Of a stretch of DNA of 64,000 nucleotides, positions 7,812 through 16,324 are shown piece after piece. Location: NCBI GenBank assembly GCA_023623175.1, contig JAMNXU010000003.1, positions 1 through 64,000 of the forward strand, in the 5' to 3' direction. The notes under the pieces are model-generated. The model saw only the letters and a program-made list of their open reading frames with translations. It was not told the DNA's origin and did not search any database. Source of the stretch: Bacillota bacterium. GTDB taxonomy: Bacteria > Bacillota > Clostridia > Acetivibrionales > JAMNXU01. Both the position numbers and the translations under genes were made by a program. Positions within the stretch are counted from its first letter, which is position 1. Each line of letters begins with the position of its first letter.

Positions 7812-8219
7812 TTATTTCACCTTTGGAGGCTGCTCTTCCTGGACTTCTTTCCTGTATTCCTTTTCTATATTCACTCCCTGCACATGGATGTTGACTTCGA
7901 CTACGTCCAGGCCCGTCATGGTTTCAACAGCCTTCTTGACCTTTTCCTGTATTTCCCAGGCAACGTCGGGTATGCGGCTGCCGTATTCAACAATAATGTA
8001 AAGATCAATAGCCGCCTCTTTTTCGCCGACTTCGACCTTGACTCCCTTGGAAAGGTTCTTGCGTCCCAACATTTCAGCTATACCGCCGGCTATTCCGCCG
8101 CTCATGCCTGCGACGCCACTTACCTCGGTTGCCGCAATTCCGGCAATAATGGCAACCACTTCCTCGTTTATCCTGATAGAGCCCAAATCTTCAACGGGAC
8201 CTTGAATTTTTTCTTCCAC
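7812..8219 (-). CDS. Asp23/Gls24 family envelope stress response protein
   Basis: The 135-residue soluble protein has the typical Asp23/Gls24 fold markers: GSIRINEEVVAIIAGIAATEVSGVAGMSGG at the N-terminus, KGVKVEVGEKEAAIDLYIIVEYGSRIPDVA in the middle and VEVNIHVQGVNI at the end. Family members are abundant membrane-tethered proteins linked to cell envelope homeostasis. The start is GTG with AGGAGG seven bases upstream. A strong sigma-A promoter lies at 8264-8292. A Lys/Glu-rich tail extends beyond the domain. Its neighbours, AmaP and the DUF2273 protein, are its expected partners. Confidence 0.92.
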   Translation of the reverse strand: MEEKIQGPVEDLGSIRINEEVVAIIAGIAATEVSGVAGMSGGIAGGIAEMLGRKNLSKGVKVEVGEKEAAIDLYIIVEYGSRIPDVAWEIQEKVKKAVETMTGLDVVEVNIHVQGVNIEKEYRKEVQEEQPPKVK

Positions 8220-8263
8220 TTCATTCCCTCCTAATGAAGCCCGCGGCTTATTCCGGCAGTGAT

Positions 8264-8292
8264 ATTATACTACACTGATTACGCATTATCAA
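8264..8292 (-). promoter_or_regulatory. Sigma-A type promoter of asp23
   Basis: On the minus strand TTGATA (8287-8292) and TATAAT (8264-8269) are spaced by exactly 17 bases. The start would be about 40 bases before the asp23 GTG. This is one of the best housekeeping promoters in the window. Confidence 0.75.
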
Positions 8293-8340
8293 CATTACCC
8301 GCCACGGAGGGCCTTCAAGCCTCTGTTGTGCGGACCTTGA

Positions 8341-8907
8341 CTAATACATGGGTTTTATCTTGATATTTTTCATTTCCACGTTGGCCTGTCTTGAAACAAT
8401 GTCGGCAATCTGCGCCACCTGGGCCGCATTGAGAGAAGGTGCCTTGACAATTACATCAATACTTCCGTCGTCACCGATCAGCGCAAATACATCTTCATAT
8501 CCCTTTTGCTTTATAAGGTTTTCCACTTTCATTTCCTTCTCCGCATTCGAAAGCATTGTCATCATTTTTTCATAGGCCTGCTCCCTTATCTCTTCGGAAA
8601 CATTCCGGTCCTCAAAAATCTTGGTCAGCTGATCGGCATTTCTGCTTCTCGTAATTTCCTTGTTGATCTTGGCCTCGGCGAAAAATTCATTAGCCTCCTT
8701 GGAAGCTTTCACTACCTTATTCTCTTCGTCTGCAATAATGTTCTCACCTATGCCACCGGTGTTGTCGACGTAAACGGCTTCGCCGGCTTTCCTGCTCGCC
8801 TCGTCCGAACTGCTGCTCTTTTTATAGGAATACTGCAAATAGCCTGCCGCAATAATCATGATGATAAGCGTAAGAACAACAATCTGCTTTTTTCTGAACA
8901 CCATCAT
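8341..8907 (-). CDS. spoIIIAH: Stage III sporulation protein AH
   Basis: The 188-residue protein has one N-terminal membrane helix (IVVLTLIIMIIAAGYLQYSY) and an extracytoplasmic domain of the YscJ/FliF-like fold. SpoIIIAH in the mother-cell membrane binds SpoIIQ (or its replacement) from the forespore to form the feeding-tube channel. I start it at the ATG at 8907 (AGGGGG nine bases upstream) rather than at the open frame to 8970. It is the last gene of the spoIIIAA-AH operon, 118 bases after spoIIIAG. Confidence 0.93.
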   Translation of the reverse strand: MMVFRKKQIVVLTLIIMIIAAGYLQYSYKKSSSSDEASRKAGEAVYVDNTGGIGENIIADEENKVVKASKEANEFFAEAKINKEITRSRNADQLTKIFEDRNVSEEIREQAYEKMMTMLSNAEKEMKVENLIKQKGYEDVFALIGDDGSIDVIVKAPSLNAAQVAQIADIVSRQANVEMKNIKIKPMY

Positions 8908-9025
8908 TATAATAAACCCCCTTGACACCTGAATATACATAATGCATATATTCAGAATATATATATTCAAATTCGGACTGCTTTATATCTTTTGCCTTAT
9001 ATCTTTTTTAAAATTTGGCATCGCT

Positions 9026-9634
9026 TCATTCCCGTTCGAAAACCTGGATCCTGTGCAGCGGCACGTCCAGTAGCGCCTGCACCGCCTTGCAGATGCTTTC
9101 CCTGACAACCGGGTCGTGGGCTCCGTCAGCCGCTACCACCACACCCTTCACCTCGGGCATCATTTTCTTGACCACCACGGGTTTTTTGCCGCCGCCCGGG
9201 ATCTCCTCGTAAATTATCGTTTCCTTCAGCGTGCTCTGGTTTATTTCCCTCGTTCCCCCGCCGCTGTCCCTTTCACTCGTTCCGTTTTCGCTCCTCTCGG
9301 TCTGAAAGGCCGGGACATCTTCCACGGTGGACGCAAAGGTAATCATCACGTCGACATTTCCCACTCCTTTTATTTTTGAAAGGATATTCTCGAGGTCTTT
9401 TTCATAACTCCACGCATCGTCGGTTTCATAGCTTTGGGATTCGCCCGGCTTTTCAGTCCCGGCGGCCGCCGCAGGCTCATTGACGCTTTTTTCCCCGTCG
9501 CGCATGAAATTGCCCGCGGCAATTATGGCTATGATGCAGATGATTACAACTATCGCAACATTTTCAAAAGTTTTTTTGCTTACGGGCTTTCTGAAAAAGC
9601 CCCAAAGCGCTTTTGCCTTTTTATTTCCTTCCAA
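9026..9634 (-). CDS. spoIIIAG: Stage III sporulation protein AG
   Basis: The 202-residue protein has an N-terminal membrane helix (NVAIVVIICIIAIIAAGNF, about residues 25-43) and a ring-forming YscJ/FliF-like domain (YEKDLENILSKIKGVGNVDVMITF onward). SpoIIIAG forms the large extracytoplasmic ring of the mother-cell/forespore channel. The start must be TTG, with GGAGG twelve bases upstream. A better-placed ATG in another frame opens a six-codon frame that ends just after this TTG (see findings). A disordered Ser/Glu/Gly-rich loop near residues 110-135 interrupts the domain, as is common in this family. Confidence 0.93.
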   Translation of the reverse strand: MEGNKKAKALWGFFRKPVSKKTFENVAIVVIICIIAIIAAGNFMRDGEKSVNEPAAAAGTEKPGESQSYETDDAWSYEKDLENILSKIKGVGNVDVMITFASTVEDVPAFQTERSENGTSERDSGGGTREINQSTLKETIIYEEIPGGGKKPVVVKKMMPEVKGVVVAADGAHDPVVRESICKAVQALLDVPLHRIQVFERE

Positions 9635-9661
9635 GGCGCATCGTCACCTCCTTGCCTGTTT

Positions 9662-10312
9662 TTATTCCCGGCGTTCCGCCGGCGTATCGTAGGAACCGTT
9701 TTCATAGACATTAATAACGACATCGTCGACGCCCACGTCAAAATGCGCGGCTATCTCGCGCTCCAGCTCCTTCCTTACCGGTGAGCCGGGGTCGTTTCCG
9801 GAATCTTCAGAAGGCACTCCCCCTATCGTGATTCTGCGCACCGGTTTTACGGGTTCAATCCCGTGCCGTCCTCCTTTGGTTATCGCTATATCAACGTAAA
9901 TCCTCAGTATCCTGCCGAAATTTTCCGAAGCGCTGTCCTCGACAAGCTGAACCTCGGAACCCAGGAACACGATGTCCTCCCTTTTTTCACACAGTTGCCG
10001 GATTCTTTCCCCAATGTTCCGGCGGTACAATTCGACAATCTGTTGCGTCTGCGTTTCATCGAGGATCCTGCTGCTTTGCTCAATGCTCTTCATTTCGAGA
10101 AACATCCCATCCTCAATGCTGATGCCTTCAAAATCCACGCCGCTTCCGAAACGCTCCAGAACGGGATTGATTATCGTAATTACAATCAAAAAGCCCGAAA
10201 CCATGTTGACAAGTTTCCTGGTCCTGCCCGAAGGCAGCAGTATTTCCATCATTGTCAGAAAAACCGCGAGGGTTATGACAGTCATTATCCAGCTTTTCAC
10301 AAAAGCGACCAT
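9662..10312 (-). CDS. spoIIIAF: Stage III sporulation protein AF
   Basis: The product is about 216 residues. It has two N-terminal membrane helices (VKSWIMTVITLAVFLTMMEIL and LVNMVSGFLIVITIINPV) and a C-terminal soluble domain ending GVDDVVINVYENGSYD. SpoIIIAF is a component of the SpoIIIA-SpoIIQ complex. The ATG at 10312 sits behind GAGGGTG; a GTG three codons earlier is possible. The gene follows spoIIIAE with a gap of a few bases and precedes spoIIIAG by 27. Confidence 0.92.
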   Translation of the reverse strand: MVAFVKSWIMTVITLAVFLTMMEILLPSGRTRKLVNMVSGFLIVITIINPVLERFGSGVDFEGISIEDGMFLEMKSIEQSSRILDETQTQQIVELYRRNIGERIRQLCEKREDIVFLGSEVQLVEDSASENFGRILRIYVDIAITKGGRHGIEPVKPVRRITIGGVPSEDSGNDPGSPVRKELEREIAAHFDVGVDDVVINVYENGSYDTPAERRE

Positions 10313-10324
10313 CGCATTCACCCT

Positions 10325-11515
10325 CTATCTCACCATTGCGCTTATATTCCCGGCGCAGACGATGACGGCCAGGGAAATGAGGAACATTACCGCAAGAGAT
10401 GCTATTATGCCGACTATAAAGGTAAGCGAACCGGCCATATCATTTATGCATTTCGTCACCCTTTGCCGGGAAATCGGTTCCACGAACACGCATGCGAGCT
10501 TGTAAACCGCAATCAGCGCAAATATTTTCAAAATAGGCGCAAGGCAGATGATTATTACGCCTGCCATTGCAACAACTCCAGCGGCGTTCTTAATCAGCAG
10601 GGTGCAGCCAACCACCGTATCTGCCGCATCGGAGAGATATTTCCCCGCCACCGGGATAAACGTGCCTATGGCAAACTTCGCCGTTTTGCTCGTAACTCCG
10701 TCCACTACGGCACCGAGGGTTCCCTCCACCGACACAACGGCAATGAAAACCGTCATTAGAATGCCCAGCGCCCAGGCACCTGCCTGTTTCAGGAGAGCTG
10801 ACAGCCTGGAAATCTGTACCCTGTCGGAGATATTGTCCACTATGCTCAAAACCGTAGACAAAAATATCAGGGGGATAAAAAACACCTTGAGCAAGGTCGC
10901 ACCGATGCCTGCAACCGAAATCAGCACTGGTTTGAAAATTGCCGCGGAAGTAATATTGCCGCCGGCAACAAGCAATGTCAGCAGAACGGGTACCGTGGAC
11001 TGCATGAAGGAAACCATGTTGTCAATTATTGTTACAGCCATGGTGATGACTGAATTGAAGCTCAGGATCATGATCGACGCCATGACGATATAACATGTGT
11101 AAAACGCCAGTTCACCCACGCTTTCGCTGAGAAACGAAGTCTGCAGGTTATTGAGGACCGCGCAGAGCACCGCCAGGATTACCAGTCTCAGCAGCAGATT
11201 TATGTTTAGGTACATTTCGTGGAAAACGTATTGAAGAACGGCTTCCAGGAAGCCTTTTACGCTGAAGTTGAATTGTCCCGTAGAAATGTCCCTGAGAATG
11301 CTTTCAGGATCAAAATCGGGAAAAAGCTGCATTGAACTCTCGTCTGCGTAGCGGCTTATGGATTCCCCTATGGCGTCGACCCCGCCGGCTTTAATCTGTT
11401 CTTCAATAATGCGGATCTCGGGCAGGTCTCCACCGTCCTGGGAGCCTGAAACGCCCAGGGCCAGTACTTTCATGAATATCAGAAATGCGGAAATGAAAAC
11501 CACTTTCTTTCCCAT
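10325..11515 (-). CDS. spoIIIAE: Stage III sporulation protein AE
   Basis: The 396-residue polytopic membrane protein begins with a signal-like hydrophobic segment (VVFISAFLIFMKVLALGVSG), then a soluble stretch to about residue 100, then seven or more membrane helices. SpoIIIAE is the largest membrane component of the mother-cell channel complex. The pattern NLLLRLVILAVLCAVLNNLQTSF and a C-terminal PISRQRVTKCINDMAGSL fit the family. The ATG at 11515 has GAGG upstream. It lies between spoIIIAD and spoIIIAF in the usual order. Confidence 0.94.
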   Translation of the reverse strand: MGKKVVFISAFLIFMKVLALGVSGSQDGGDLPEIRIIEEQIKAGGVDAIGESISRYADESSMQLFPDFDPESILRDISTGQFNFSVKGFLEAVLQYVFHEMYLNINLLLRLVILAVLCAVLNNLQTSFLSESVGELAFYTCYIVMASIMILSFNSVITMAVTIIDNMVSFMQSTVPVLLTLLVAGGNITSAAIFKPVLISVAGIGATLLKVFFIPLIFLSTVLSIVDNISDRVQISRLSALLKQAGAWALGILMTVFIAVVSVEGTLGAVVDGVTSKTAKFAIGTFIPVAGKYLSDAADTVVGCTLLIKNAAGVVAMAGVIIICLAPILKIFALIAVYKLACVFVEPISRQRVTKCINDMAGSLTFIVGIIASLAVMFLISLAVIVCAGNISAMVR

Positions 11516-11564
11516 CGTCCCATCCTCTTTTGTTTCTCTCGCATTGAAGGCTCGTCTGCAACGC

Positions 11565-11951
11565 TCATGGCATGATACGGATTACAAGATCAAGAATCGA
11601 CGTCATTATCGGCATCGCGAGGACAATGATCATCACCTTGCCTGCGAGTTCTATTTTCGACGCAATGGCGCTTTCGCCGGCGTCCTTGCATATCTCGGCT
11701 CCGAATTCAGCTATATATGCAATGCCTATTATTTTTAAAAGAGTCGTCACATAGGTACTGTCTATCCCGGATCTGTCCGCGTAATTTCTGAGGAGATCTA
11801 TCACTGCCGAGAGCCGTCCTGCTCCCATGAGGAACAGGAACGTGCCCGCTGCAAGCGTTACCCACAGTCCCAGTTCTGGCTTCTGCGATTTCAATACCAC
11901 GATTATGGCCGTTGCCACAATTCCGATACCGACAAACCGGAGTATGTCCAA
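11565..11951 (-). CDS. spoIIIAD: Stage III sporulation protein AD
   Basis: The 128-residue membrane protein has three to four helices and the segment TTLLKIIGIAYIAEFGAEICKDAGESAIASKIELAGKV, which is characteristic of SpoIIIAD. The start is TTG (11951) with AGGGGG six bases upstream. It belongs to the channel complex required for late sigma-G activity in the forespore. It lies 14 bases after spoIIIAC and 49 before spoIIIAE. Confidence 0.93.
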   Translation of the reverse strand: MDILRFVGIGIVATAIIVVLKSQKPELGLWVTLAAGTFLFLMGAGRLSAVIDLLRNYADRSGIDSTYVTTLLKIIGIAYIAEFGAEICKDAGESAIASKIELAGKVMIIVLAMPIMTSILDLVIRIMP

Positions 11952-11965
11952 TCAGATCCCCCTCT

Positions 11966-12154
11966 TCAAAAACTGAACATCGTCCTGATGGTGGAAAACA
12001 GCCTGTTGATTTCCTGCAGTACCATCAAAAGCACTATTATCAGCCCGGCCAGCGTAGTCAGCATCGAGATTTCTTCTTTTCCTGATTTGTTGAGAACTAT
12101 GTTCAAAACCGCCACCAGAATACCGATGGCTGCAATTCTGAATATCAGGTCCAT
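11966..12154 (-). CDS. spoIIIAC: Stage III sporulation protein AC
   Basis: The 62-residue protein has two membrane helices (IFRIAAIGILVAVLNIVLNKS and MLTTLAGLIIVLLMVLQEI). It matches SpoIIIAC in size and position, and its sequence resembles the first half of SpoIIIAD, as is usual for the family. It sits between spoIIIAB and spoIIIAD. Confidence 0.92.
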   Translation of the reverse strand: MDLIFRIAAIGILVAVLNIVLNKSGKEEISMLTTLAGLIIVLLMVLQEINRLFSTIRTMFSF

Positions 12155-12170
12155 TGGGCTTTACTCTCCT

Positions 12171-12689
12171 TTAAAGAATGAATATGACAAGCGCCAGTCC
12201 GCCTAAAAAACCGAGGTTTTTCACCATCGATTCGTTCTTCCTGCGGCTTTCCTCCGCTTTTTTTTCCTGCATCTCAAGCCGGTTCTGGGTCAGCCTTATA
12301 TTCCGGATCTGTCCCTCGAGATCCGAACTTCCCAGCATATGGCCGAAAGAGATGATTATACCCAGGTCTTCATCGGTGAAAGCCGTTTCATTCCTGATTT
12401 TTCTGACCGCCGTCTCCCATGCGGCGCTTGCGGACAAACCCGCCGATTTTTCGAGCAGTTCGGCTGCCGAACTGAAAATCTTCGCCGTGATGCCGCCGGT
12501 CTGCGCAACTTTTCTGAATGCCTCGGGCAGAGGACTAGACATGAAGCTGAGTTCGTTTTCCAGTATCTGCAGTTTGCCGGTGAGATCCCTGAGCTGTCGC
12601 GGCCTTTCGGCGTATTCCGAGGCGCGCAGCCAGCCAACAAGCGACGAAGCCGTAATAATAACGAGACCTCCGATTATTTTAATCACCAT
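12171..12689 (-). CDS. spoIIIAB: Stage III sporulation protein AB
   Basis: The 172-residue protein has an N-terminal membrane helix (MVIKIIGGLVIITASSLVGW) and a C-terminal helix (LGFLGGLALVIFIL) around a helical soluble region with RPRQLRDLTGKLQILENEL. The fold is related to type II secretion protein GspF. The ATG at 12689 has GAGGTG six bases upstream. The open frame extends upstream into spoIIIAA, but the family N-terminus begins here. It lies ten bases downstream of the spoIIIAA stop. Confidence 0.93.
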   Translation of the reverse strand: MVIKIIGGLVIITASSLVGWLRASEYAERPRQLRDLTGKLQILENELSFMSSPLPEAFRKVAQTGGITAKIFSSAAELLEKSAGLSASAAWETAVRKIRNETAFTDEDLGIIISFGHMLGSSDLEGQIRNIRLTQNRLEMQEKKAEESRRKNESMVKNLGFLGGLALVIFIL

Positions 12690-12699
12690 GGCTTTCACC

Positions 12700-13710
12700 T
12701 CATTCCCCACGGAAAATGACCTCCATGCTTCTTCCGTCAACAATCTCCCTTACGGTCCCCGGTCCCCTGGTGTTACTCAGAACAATGTAGCGGTCAAACA
12801 CAGCCTCTTCCATCATTTTCAACACTTCTCTGCGGGTTTTGAGCTCGGAAATGCTGTAACCGTGGGCCGAAGCAATTATCTTAACCCCGGCGTTTATTAC
12901 CTTCAATACGGCTTCGCAGTCACCCTCGTTTCCAATTTCGTCGGTAATTATCACATCAGGGGACATGGAACGAAGGAGCATTGGCATTCCGAGCGCCTTG
13001 GGGCATCCGTCCAGCACGTCGGTCCTTATGCCGACGTTGTTCTGGGGACTTCCCCTGTAGCATGCCGCTATTTCCGACCTTTCGTCCACAATGCCAACCT
13101 TGACGCCGCCAAAGGTTCCGCCTGCGTCGCCGTTGCTGAGGAGCCTTGCCAAATCACGAAGGATCGTGGTTTTGCCGCACTGGGGAGGGGAAACTATCAG
13201 CGTATTCAGAACCCGGTTTTTCCCTTCGGTCACAAACCTGAGCAGTTTGTCGGCGCAGCCCTCGATCTCCCTTGCAATTCTTATATTCAGCCCAGAAATA
13301 TCCTTAATGTTTTTTACGCTGGCTCCGTCAAACACCACGCGCCCGGCAATGCCAACCCTGTGCCCGCCCCTCAGCGTTATGTACCCGTTCCTGATTTCTT
13401 CCTGGTAGGCATATATTGAGTTTTCACACATCTGCGCAAGCACGCGGCGGATTTGTTCTTCGTTAACAAGGTACGGTTTGTCCGTCTTTGAAACAACACA
13501 TCCGTCGGGCTCCACATACCAGTCCCTCATGCCGTAGCTGAGCATGAGCGGTCTGTCAGCCCTGAGGCGTATTTCCTCCAGTTTATCCGCGTTTGAGCAA
13601 ACCGCCCTGCAGAGCACATTTCTCAAATCATCGGGAAAAAAATTCAAAAGATCCGTTATTCTTTCCTTTGCGTTTTTTCCGGTTTTGTCCTTGGTCTGCA
13701 ACGTGTTCAC
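12700..13710 (-). CDS. spoIIIAA: Stage III sporulation protein AA (secretion-type ATPase)
   Basis: The 336-residue AAA+ ATPase is related to type II/IV secretion ATPases. The Walker A motif is SPPQCGKTT (about residue 165) and Walker B is VIITDEIGNEGD (about residue 245). It is thought to power the mother-cell channel. The start is GTG at 13710 with a weak GGG-rich ribosome site. It is the first gene of the eight-gene spoIIIA operon, which is complete here. A tentative sigma-E promoter lies at 13737-13765. Confidence 0.95.
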   Translation of the reverse strand: MNTLQTKDKTGKNAKERITDLLNFFPDDLRNVLCRAVCSNADKLEEIRLRADRPLMLSYGMRDWYVEPDGCVVSKTDKPYLVNEEQIRRVLAQMCENSIYAYQEEIRNGYITLRGGHRVGIAGRVVFDGASVKNIKDISGLNIRIAREIEGCADKLLRFVTEGKNRVLNTLIVSPPQCGKTTILRDLARLLSNGDAGGTFGGVKVGIVDERSEIAACYRGSPQNNVGIRTDVLDGCPKALGMPMLLRSMSPDVIITDEIGNEGDCEAVLKVINAGVKIIASAHGYSISELKTRREVLKMMEEAVFDRYIVLSNTRGPGTVREIVDGRSMEVIFRGE

Positions 13711-13736
13711 CCCGTTTTGCCGCTGGGAGTACTTGT

Positions 13737-13765
13737 CATGTTTGTCCCGTATTTAATAAATATTT
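13737..13765 (-). promoter_or_regulatory. Tentative sigma-E promoter of the spoIIIA operon
   Basis: On the minus strand AAATATT (13759-13765) and CAAACATG (13737-13744) are 14 bases apart, about 25 bases before the spoIIIAA start. The -35-like element fits the sigma-E pattern well, but the -10-like element matches CATACAMT at only five positions. spoIIIA is sigma-E controlled in Bacillus subtilis. Confidence 0.35.
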
Positions 13766-13867
13766 TGATGGGCCTTTGTTTATTACTTAATTTAATTAAT
13801 ATTGAATCAAAGCCGGGCTTATTACCGTTTTGCCGGGAAATTACATCATCCCTGACCGAAAAAAGCA

Positions 13868-13905
13868 TAAAAAAACGGCCTGTCTGTCAAGGCCGTTCCT
13901 TTTTT
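13868..13905 (-). terminator. Bidirectional terminator after the CD1247-like gene
   Basis: An 8-bp GC-rich stem (13874-13881 with 13890-13897) with an eight-base loop is flanked by T-runs on both strands. On the minus strand it ends the transcript of the 13932-14381 gene, before the spoIIIA promoter region. Confidence 0.8.
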
Positions 13906-13931
13906 TATCTACTTTTTATCCGCTTTTTTAT

Positions 13932-14381
13932 TCATTCTTTCTCGCATTCATCGCATTCATCTTCATCTTCGTCTTCGTAGTCATCATCGACGTCATCATC
14001 GCAGCAGCAGTCCCATTCCACTTCGATGTCCCTGCCGCAGCCCGGGCACTTTATCGTTGTTCCGCCCTCATCGAGCATATCTATGTCCACGTCAATCTTC
14101 TCATTGCAGTAGGGACATTCGATCTCCTTGAAATAAAGAATGTCGTCTTCGTCGTCCTCGTCAAAAACGGCTCGTTCCACTTCAGAAAGGTCCTCGTCGA
14201 TTATGTCGAGCTGCTCGCCCATCTGGTCCTGGATTTCCTCCACGTCTTCGATGGCCAGCGCAAAATCGTCGAGCACCTCCAGGATTTCCTTTAAAAGCTT
14301 GCCTTCCTTGGTCGAATCGTCAAGCTGCATTCCTTCAGCAAGTCCCCTGAGGTATGCGACTTTTTCTCTCAAGTAACCCAT
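13932..14381 (-). CDS. CD1247 N-terminal domain protein with zinc ribbon and acidic tail
   Basis: The 149-residue protein has a helical N-terminal domain (MGYLREKVAYLRGLAEGMQL) and an acidic coiled-coil-like middle (about residues 35-75). A four-cysteine zinc ribbon follows (CPYCNEKI ... IKCPGCGRDI, residues about 88-118). The extreme tail is made almost only of Asp, Glu and Cys (CCCDDDVDDDYEDEDEDECD). Such proteins are conserved between spoIIIA and efp in clostridia; the function is unknown. The repeated GAT/GAA codons of the tail are visible as a low-complexity tract at 13940-14000. It could bind metals or nucleic-acid-binding partners (inference). Confidence 0.75.
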   Translation of the reverse strand: MGYLREKVAYLRGLAEGMQLDDSTKEGKLLKEILEVLDDFALAIEDVEEIQDQMGEQLDIIDEDLSEVERAVFDEDDEDDILYFKEIECPYCNEKIDVDIDMLDEGGTTIKCPGCGRDIEVEWDCCCDDDVDDDYEDEDEDECDECEKE

Positions 14382-14452
14382 TCGATAACCCTCCGTTCGA
14401 ATTTGTTCTTTAGCTTTTGGGACTTGCCCAAAGCCTGAAAATATTGTTTCCG

Positions 14453-15010
14453 TTAAATCCTTTCCATATACTCTCCGGTACGCGTATCTATCCTGATAAC
14501 ATCTCCCTTGTTAACGAAAAGCGGAACCTTGATTTGCGCGCCGGTTTCGACAGTGGCGGGTTTTGTGGCTCCCGTTGCGGTGTCGCCCTTGAATCCAGGC
14601 TCAGTGTCCGTTACGACGAGCTCGACGAAGGTAGGCGGCTCAATACCGAATACATTTCCTTTATGAGACAGGACTTTTACTACCATGTTTTCCTTGACAA
14701 ACTTGAGGGAATCGCCTATGGTATCCTTGCCCAGCGGCAGTTGTTCATAGGTTTCAGTATCCATGAAGTAGTAAAGTTCGCCGTCATTATATAAATACTG
14801 CATGTCCTTGCGTTCGATATGCGCCTTCGGCATCTTGTCCGTCGGGCTGAAGGACTTTTCGATCGTGGCGCCCGTTATGATGTTCTTGAGCTTGGTCCTT
14901 ACAAAGGCAGCTCCCTTCCCGGGTTTGACGTGCTGAAATTCCACCACCTGGTATATCTGTCCGTCAAGTTCAAAAGTGATACCGTTTTTAAAATCACCAG
15001 CAGAAATCAT
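14453..15010 (-). CDS. efp: Elongation factor P
   Basis: The 185-residue, three-domain EF-P begins [20 protein letters not shown]. The loop at [11 protein letters not shown] carries the lysine at the position used for modification or for contact with the peptidyl-tRNA. EF-P rescues ribosomes stalled at polyproline. Length is standard. The ATG has GGAGG five to six bases upstream. A 203-base gap separates it from the M24 peptidase gene upstream, a common neighbour. Confidence 0.97.
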   Translation of the reverse strand: MISAGDFKNGITFELDGQIYQVVEFQHVKPGKGAAFVRTKLKNIITGATIEKSFSPTDKMPKAHIERKDMQYLYNDGELYYFMDTETYEQLPLGKDTIGDSLKFVKENMVVKVLSHKGNVFGIEPPTFVELVVTDTEPGFKGDTATGATKPATVETGAQIKVPLFVNKGDVIRIDTRTGEYMERI

Positions 15011-15213
15011 ATTAAACCTCCAATTCTATGTAATAAAATGAATAATGCACTTATGGACTAGTTTTTCCTGGTCGCGGCAATATTATCACCGGGAAAGGCT
15101 CCCCTGAAACCCGGAGCAATTCACCGGACAAAACTTATATTAAAATAAACAAAGCCATATTTCAAGAAAAAATTTACTGATATCAAATATAAATTTTAGA
15201 ATTTCAACTGCTG

Positions 15214-16296
15214 TCAAAGAACAATCAGGTTTTTCGGCGAGCGCGAAAGAATCTCGGGACCGCTGTCGGTAATAAACACGAGGTCCTCGATCCTCACACC
15301 GCCTTTTCCCGCGATGTATATGCCCGGCTCAACGGTAACGGCCATTCCGCTTCCCAGGATCCTGCCGCCTGACGGCGAAAGCCTTGGCTCTTCGTGAATC
15401 TCCAGGCCGACGCCATGGCCCAGTCCGTGCCCGAAGCAACCTTTGTAACCGGCCCGGTCGATTATGTCCCTCGCAACGGCGTCTGCTTCCCTTCCGCTCA
15501 GTCCCGCGCGGATGCTCTCAAGGGCGCGCAGCTGGGCTTCCAGTACCGTTTCATATATCCGTTTGAGCTCTTCGTCGGGTTTTCCTACAAACACGGTTCT
15601 TGTCATGTCGGAACGGTAGTTTTTATATATGGCCCCGAAATCCAGCGTAACCGCGTCGCCGTATTCAATCCGTTTTTCCGACGCCGTTCCGTGGGGCAGC
15701 GACGAACGTTTTCCCGACGCCACTATAATTTCAAAGGAAGCGCCTGTTGCGCCCTGTTTTTTCATGTGATATTCAAGTTCCGCGGCTATTTCAAGCTCTG
15801 TAACACCTGGCCTGATGCATCCCAGTATGTGGTCAAAGGCGTTGTCTGCTATCTCTGCGGCCTTTTTCAGCTGTTCCTTCTCATAGTCGTCCTTGTACAT
15901 CCTCAGGGTTTCGGTCAAACCTTCCAGCGGCGCGAGCGATTCGCTTCCAAGCTCCGAGGAAAGATTGCCGTAAGTTTTGAAAGAGATATAATCCTCCTCG
16001 AAGCCGATCCTTCCTATATTTCTTTCGCGGAAAACCGACGCGGTCTTTCCGTCAAGTCCTTTATCATGCCGAATTATTGTATAATCCGGAGCTTCATCCT
16101 CCGCCTGTTCCGTATACCTGAAATCAGTGACAAGAAACGCTTCTCCCTGCGTTATCGCGAGGTAAGCCGAATCTCCCGTAAATCCCGACAGGTAGAGACA
16201 ATTCTCCCTCTTCGCGACCAGGGCTCCTTCCAGTGATTTCCCGGCAAGACCCCTGCGAAATTCCGCGATTCTCTTTTGCGTGTCAGCCCGGTTCAT
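15214..16296 (-). CDS. M24-family aminopeptidase P (Xaa-Pro peptidase)
   Basis: The 360-residue protein has an N-terminal creatinase-like domain (to about residue 130) and a pita-bread M24 domain. The metal ligands are visible in [36 protein letters not shown] and VTVEPGIY. It probably removes N-terminal residues preceding proline. It lies upstream of efp and downstream of aroQ, as in many Firmicutes (yqhT-efp). The ATG lies 28 bases after the aroQ stop. Confidence 0.93.
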   Translation of the reverse strand: MNRADTQKRIAEFRRGLAGKSLEGALVAKRENCLYLSGFTGDSAYLAITQGEAFLVTDFRYTEQAEDEAPDYTIIRHDKGLDGKTASVFRERNIGRIGFEEDYISFKTYGNLSSELGSESLAPLEGLTETLRMYKDDYEKEQLKKAAEIADNAFDHILGCIRPGVTELEIAAELEYHMKKQGATGASFEIIVASGKRSSLPHGTASEKRIEYGDAVTLDFGAIYKNYRSDMTRTVFVGKPDEELKRIYETVLEAQLRALESIRAGLSGREADAVARDIIDRAGYKGCFGHGLGHGVGLEIHEEPRLSPSGGRILGSGMAVTVEPGIYIAGKGGVRIEDLVFITDSGPEILSRSPKNLIVL

Positions 16297-16324
16297 AAAG
16301 GTTCCTCCAATCTTATGTTACAGC

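Noticed and set aside
9848-9865. GGTTCAATCC-like sequence as part of a tRNA T-arm
   Set aside because: It lies inside spoIIIAF coding sequence and no cloverleaf can be built around it.
12178-13419. 413-codon open frame opposite spoIIIAB and spoIIIAA
   Set aside because: Antisense shadow of two well-recognised sporulation genes, with no ribosome site and no recognisable product.
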